From assembly GCA_025210345.1 (NCBI GenBank), contig JAOARX010000035.1:231998-295997 (forward strand): a stretch of DNA of 64,000 bases, given 5' to 3'. Origin of the DNA: Pelagimonas sp. (GTDB taxonomy: Bacteria > Pseudomonadota > Alphaproteobacteria > Rhodobacterales > Rhodobacteraceae). The notes beneath the pieces are model-generated. The model was not told the DNA's origin, did no database searches, and was given only the letters and a program-made list of their open reading frames with translations. Of the stretch, positions 63,735 to 64,000 are shown piece after piece (position 1 is the first letter of the stretch; every line of letters begins with the position of its first letter). A program made the translations under genes and the position numbers.

Positions 63735-64000
63735 ATGTTCGCGGTTATGAAAACTGGCGGCAAGCAATACAAAGTTCAGGCGGGCGATGTGCTCCGCGTG
63801 GAAAAGCTGGCTGCAGATGCGGGTGAAACCGTCCAGTTCAACGAGATTTTGATGGTTGGCGGCGACAGCACCACCGTTGGTGCTCCGCTGGTTGCGGGTG
63901 CTGCGGTTCAGGCCGAAGTCATCGACCAGATCAAAGGTGACAAGGTCATCAACTTCGTCAAGCGCCGTCGTAAGCACAGCTCGCAGCGCACCAAAGGCCA
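63735..64000 (+). CDS. rplU: 50S ribosomal protein L21 (N-terminal part)
   Basis: The start MFAVMKTGGKQYKVQAGDVLRVEKL is diagnostic of L21, followed by QFNEILMVGGDSTTVGAPLV and IKGDKVINFVKRRRKHSSQRTKG, the basic rRNA-binding motif. ATG 63735 follows AAAGGA. The gene runs off the right edge after ~88 residues; rpmA (L27) would be expected next. Confidence 0.97.
   Translation, partial: MFAVMKTGGKQYKVQAGDVLRVEKLAADAGETVQFNEILMVGGDSTTVGAPLVAGAAVQAEVIDQIKGDKVINFVKRRRKHSSQRTKG

Overview
The window is about 60% GC and reads as a chromosome segment of an alphaproteobacterium, most likely a marine Rhodobacterales (Roseobacter-group) species. The signs are the CckA hybrid kinase with a CtrA-type box in front of it, GTTC-N7-GTTC SOS boxes at recA, LpxI in the lipid A cluster, the yceD-rpmF-plsX-fabH-ihfA-merR order, an MttB-family methyltransferase with a RACo-type activase, and an OlsB/GlsB-type aminolipid acyltransferase. 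The species assignment is inference from gene families; I could run no search.

Layout. 1-4680: outer-membrane and lipid A cluster, bamA(partial)-skp-fabZ-lpxA-lpxI-lpxB. 4.8-8.3 kb: transketolase, divergent from a coiled-coil protein gene coupled to zapA. 8.4-10.0 kb: on the minus strand, bolA, a previously uncalled 57-aa membrane microprotein and grxD, all overlapping, plus xthA. 10.36-12.9 kb: an unusual cassette with a protein made of eight 20-residue repeats, a helical protein of unknown function and an EamA transporter. 12.9-21.7 kb: erpA, dgt, a cation:proton antiporter, argS, a SPOR protein, nagZ, scpA and scpB. 22-25 kb: a long dCTP deaminase and a secreted-looking SGNH/PA14 protein. 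25.2-31.2 kb: tRNA-Pro, the fatty acid/phospholipid cluster, bamE and an aminolipid acyltransferase. 31.3-35.1 kb: an ABC-F ATPase, then a small accessory stretch around tRNA-Gly. 35.2-40.5 kb: RACo activase, GNAT, CoA-transferase, XRE regulator. 40.7-51.9 kb: guaB, an RsmB-like methyltransferase, cckA, a sulfotransferase, recA, a MarR-GNAT fusion, alaS and a DUF1330 gene. 52.3-53.0 kb: two tandem paralogous small secreted proteins. 53.1-60.1 kb: SDR, an isolated unknown gene, typA, an SMR transporter, a nitroreductase and mttB. 60.3-62.3 kb: decayed phage portal and protease remnants and accessory DNA next to tRNA-Ser. 62.6-64.0 kb: a DUF2059 protein and the start of rplU.

Most of the window is housekeeping: envelope biogenesis, translation, division and cell-cycle control, SOS response and lipid synthesis. 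The best candidate for something undescribed is the repeat-peptide cassette at 10361-12903. Its repeats are conserved as protein but differ at synonymous sites, five carry a Cys-Ser-Trp-Ser motif and three carry a Cys-less variant in strict alternation over the second half, and the gene sits directly upstream of a translationally coupled unknown protein and exporter pair. Other items worth attention are the bolA/grxD microprotein, a possible Irr-type iron box at bolA, interlocked inverted repeats in the tRNA-Ser element, and a portal pseudogene whose three nonsense codons all fit C:G to T:A transitions.
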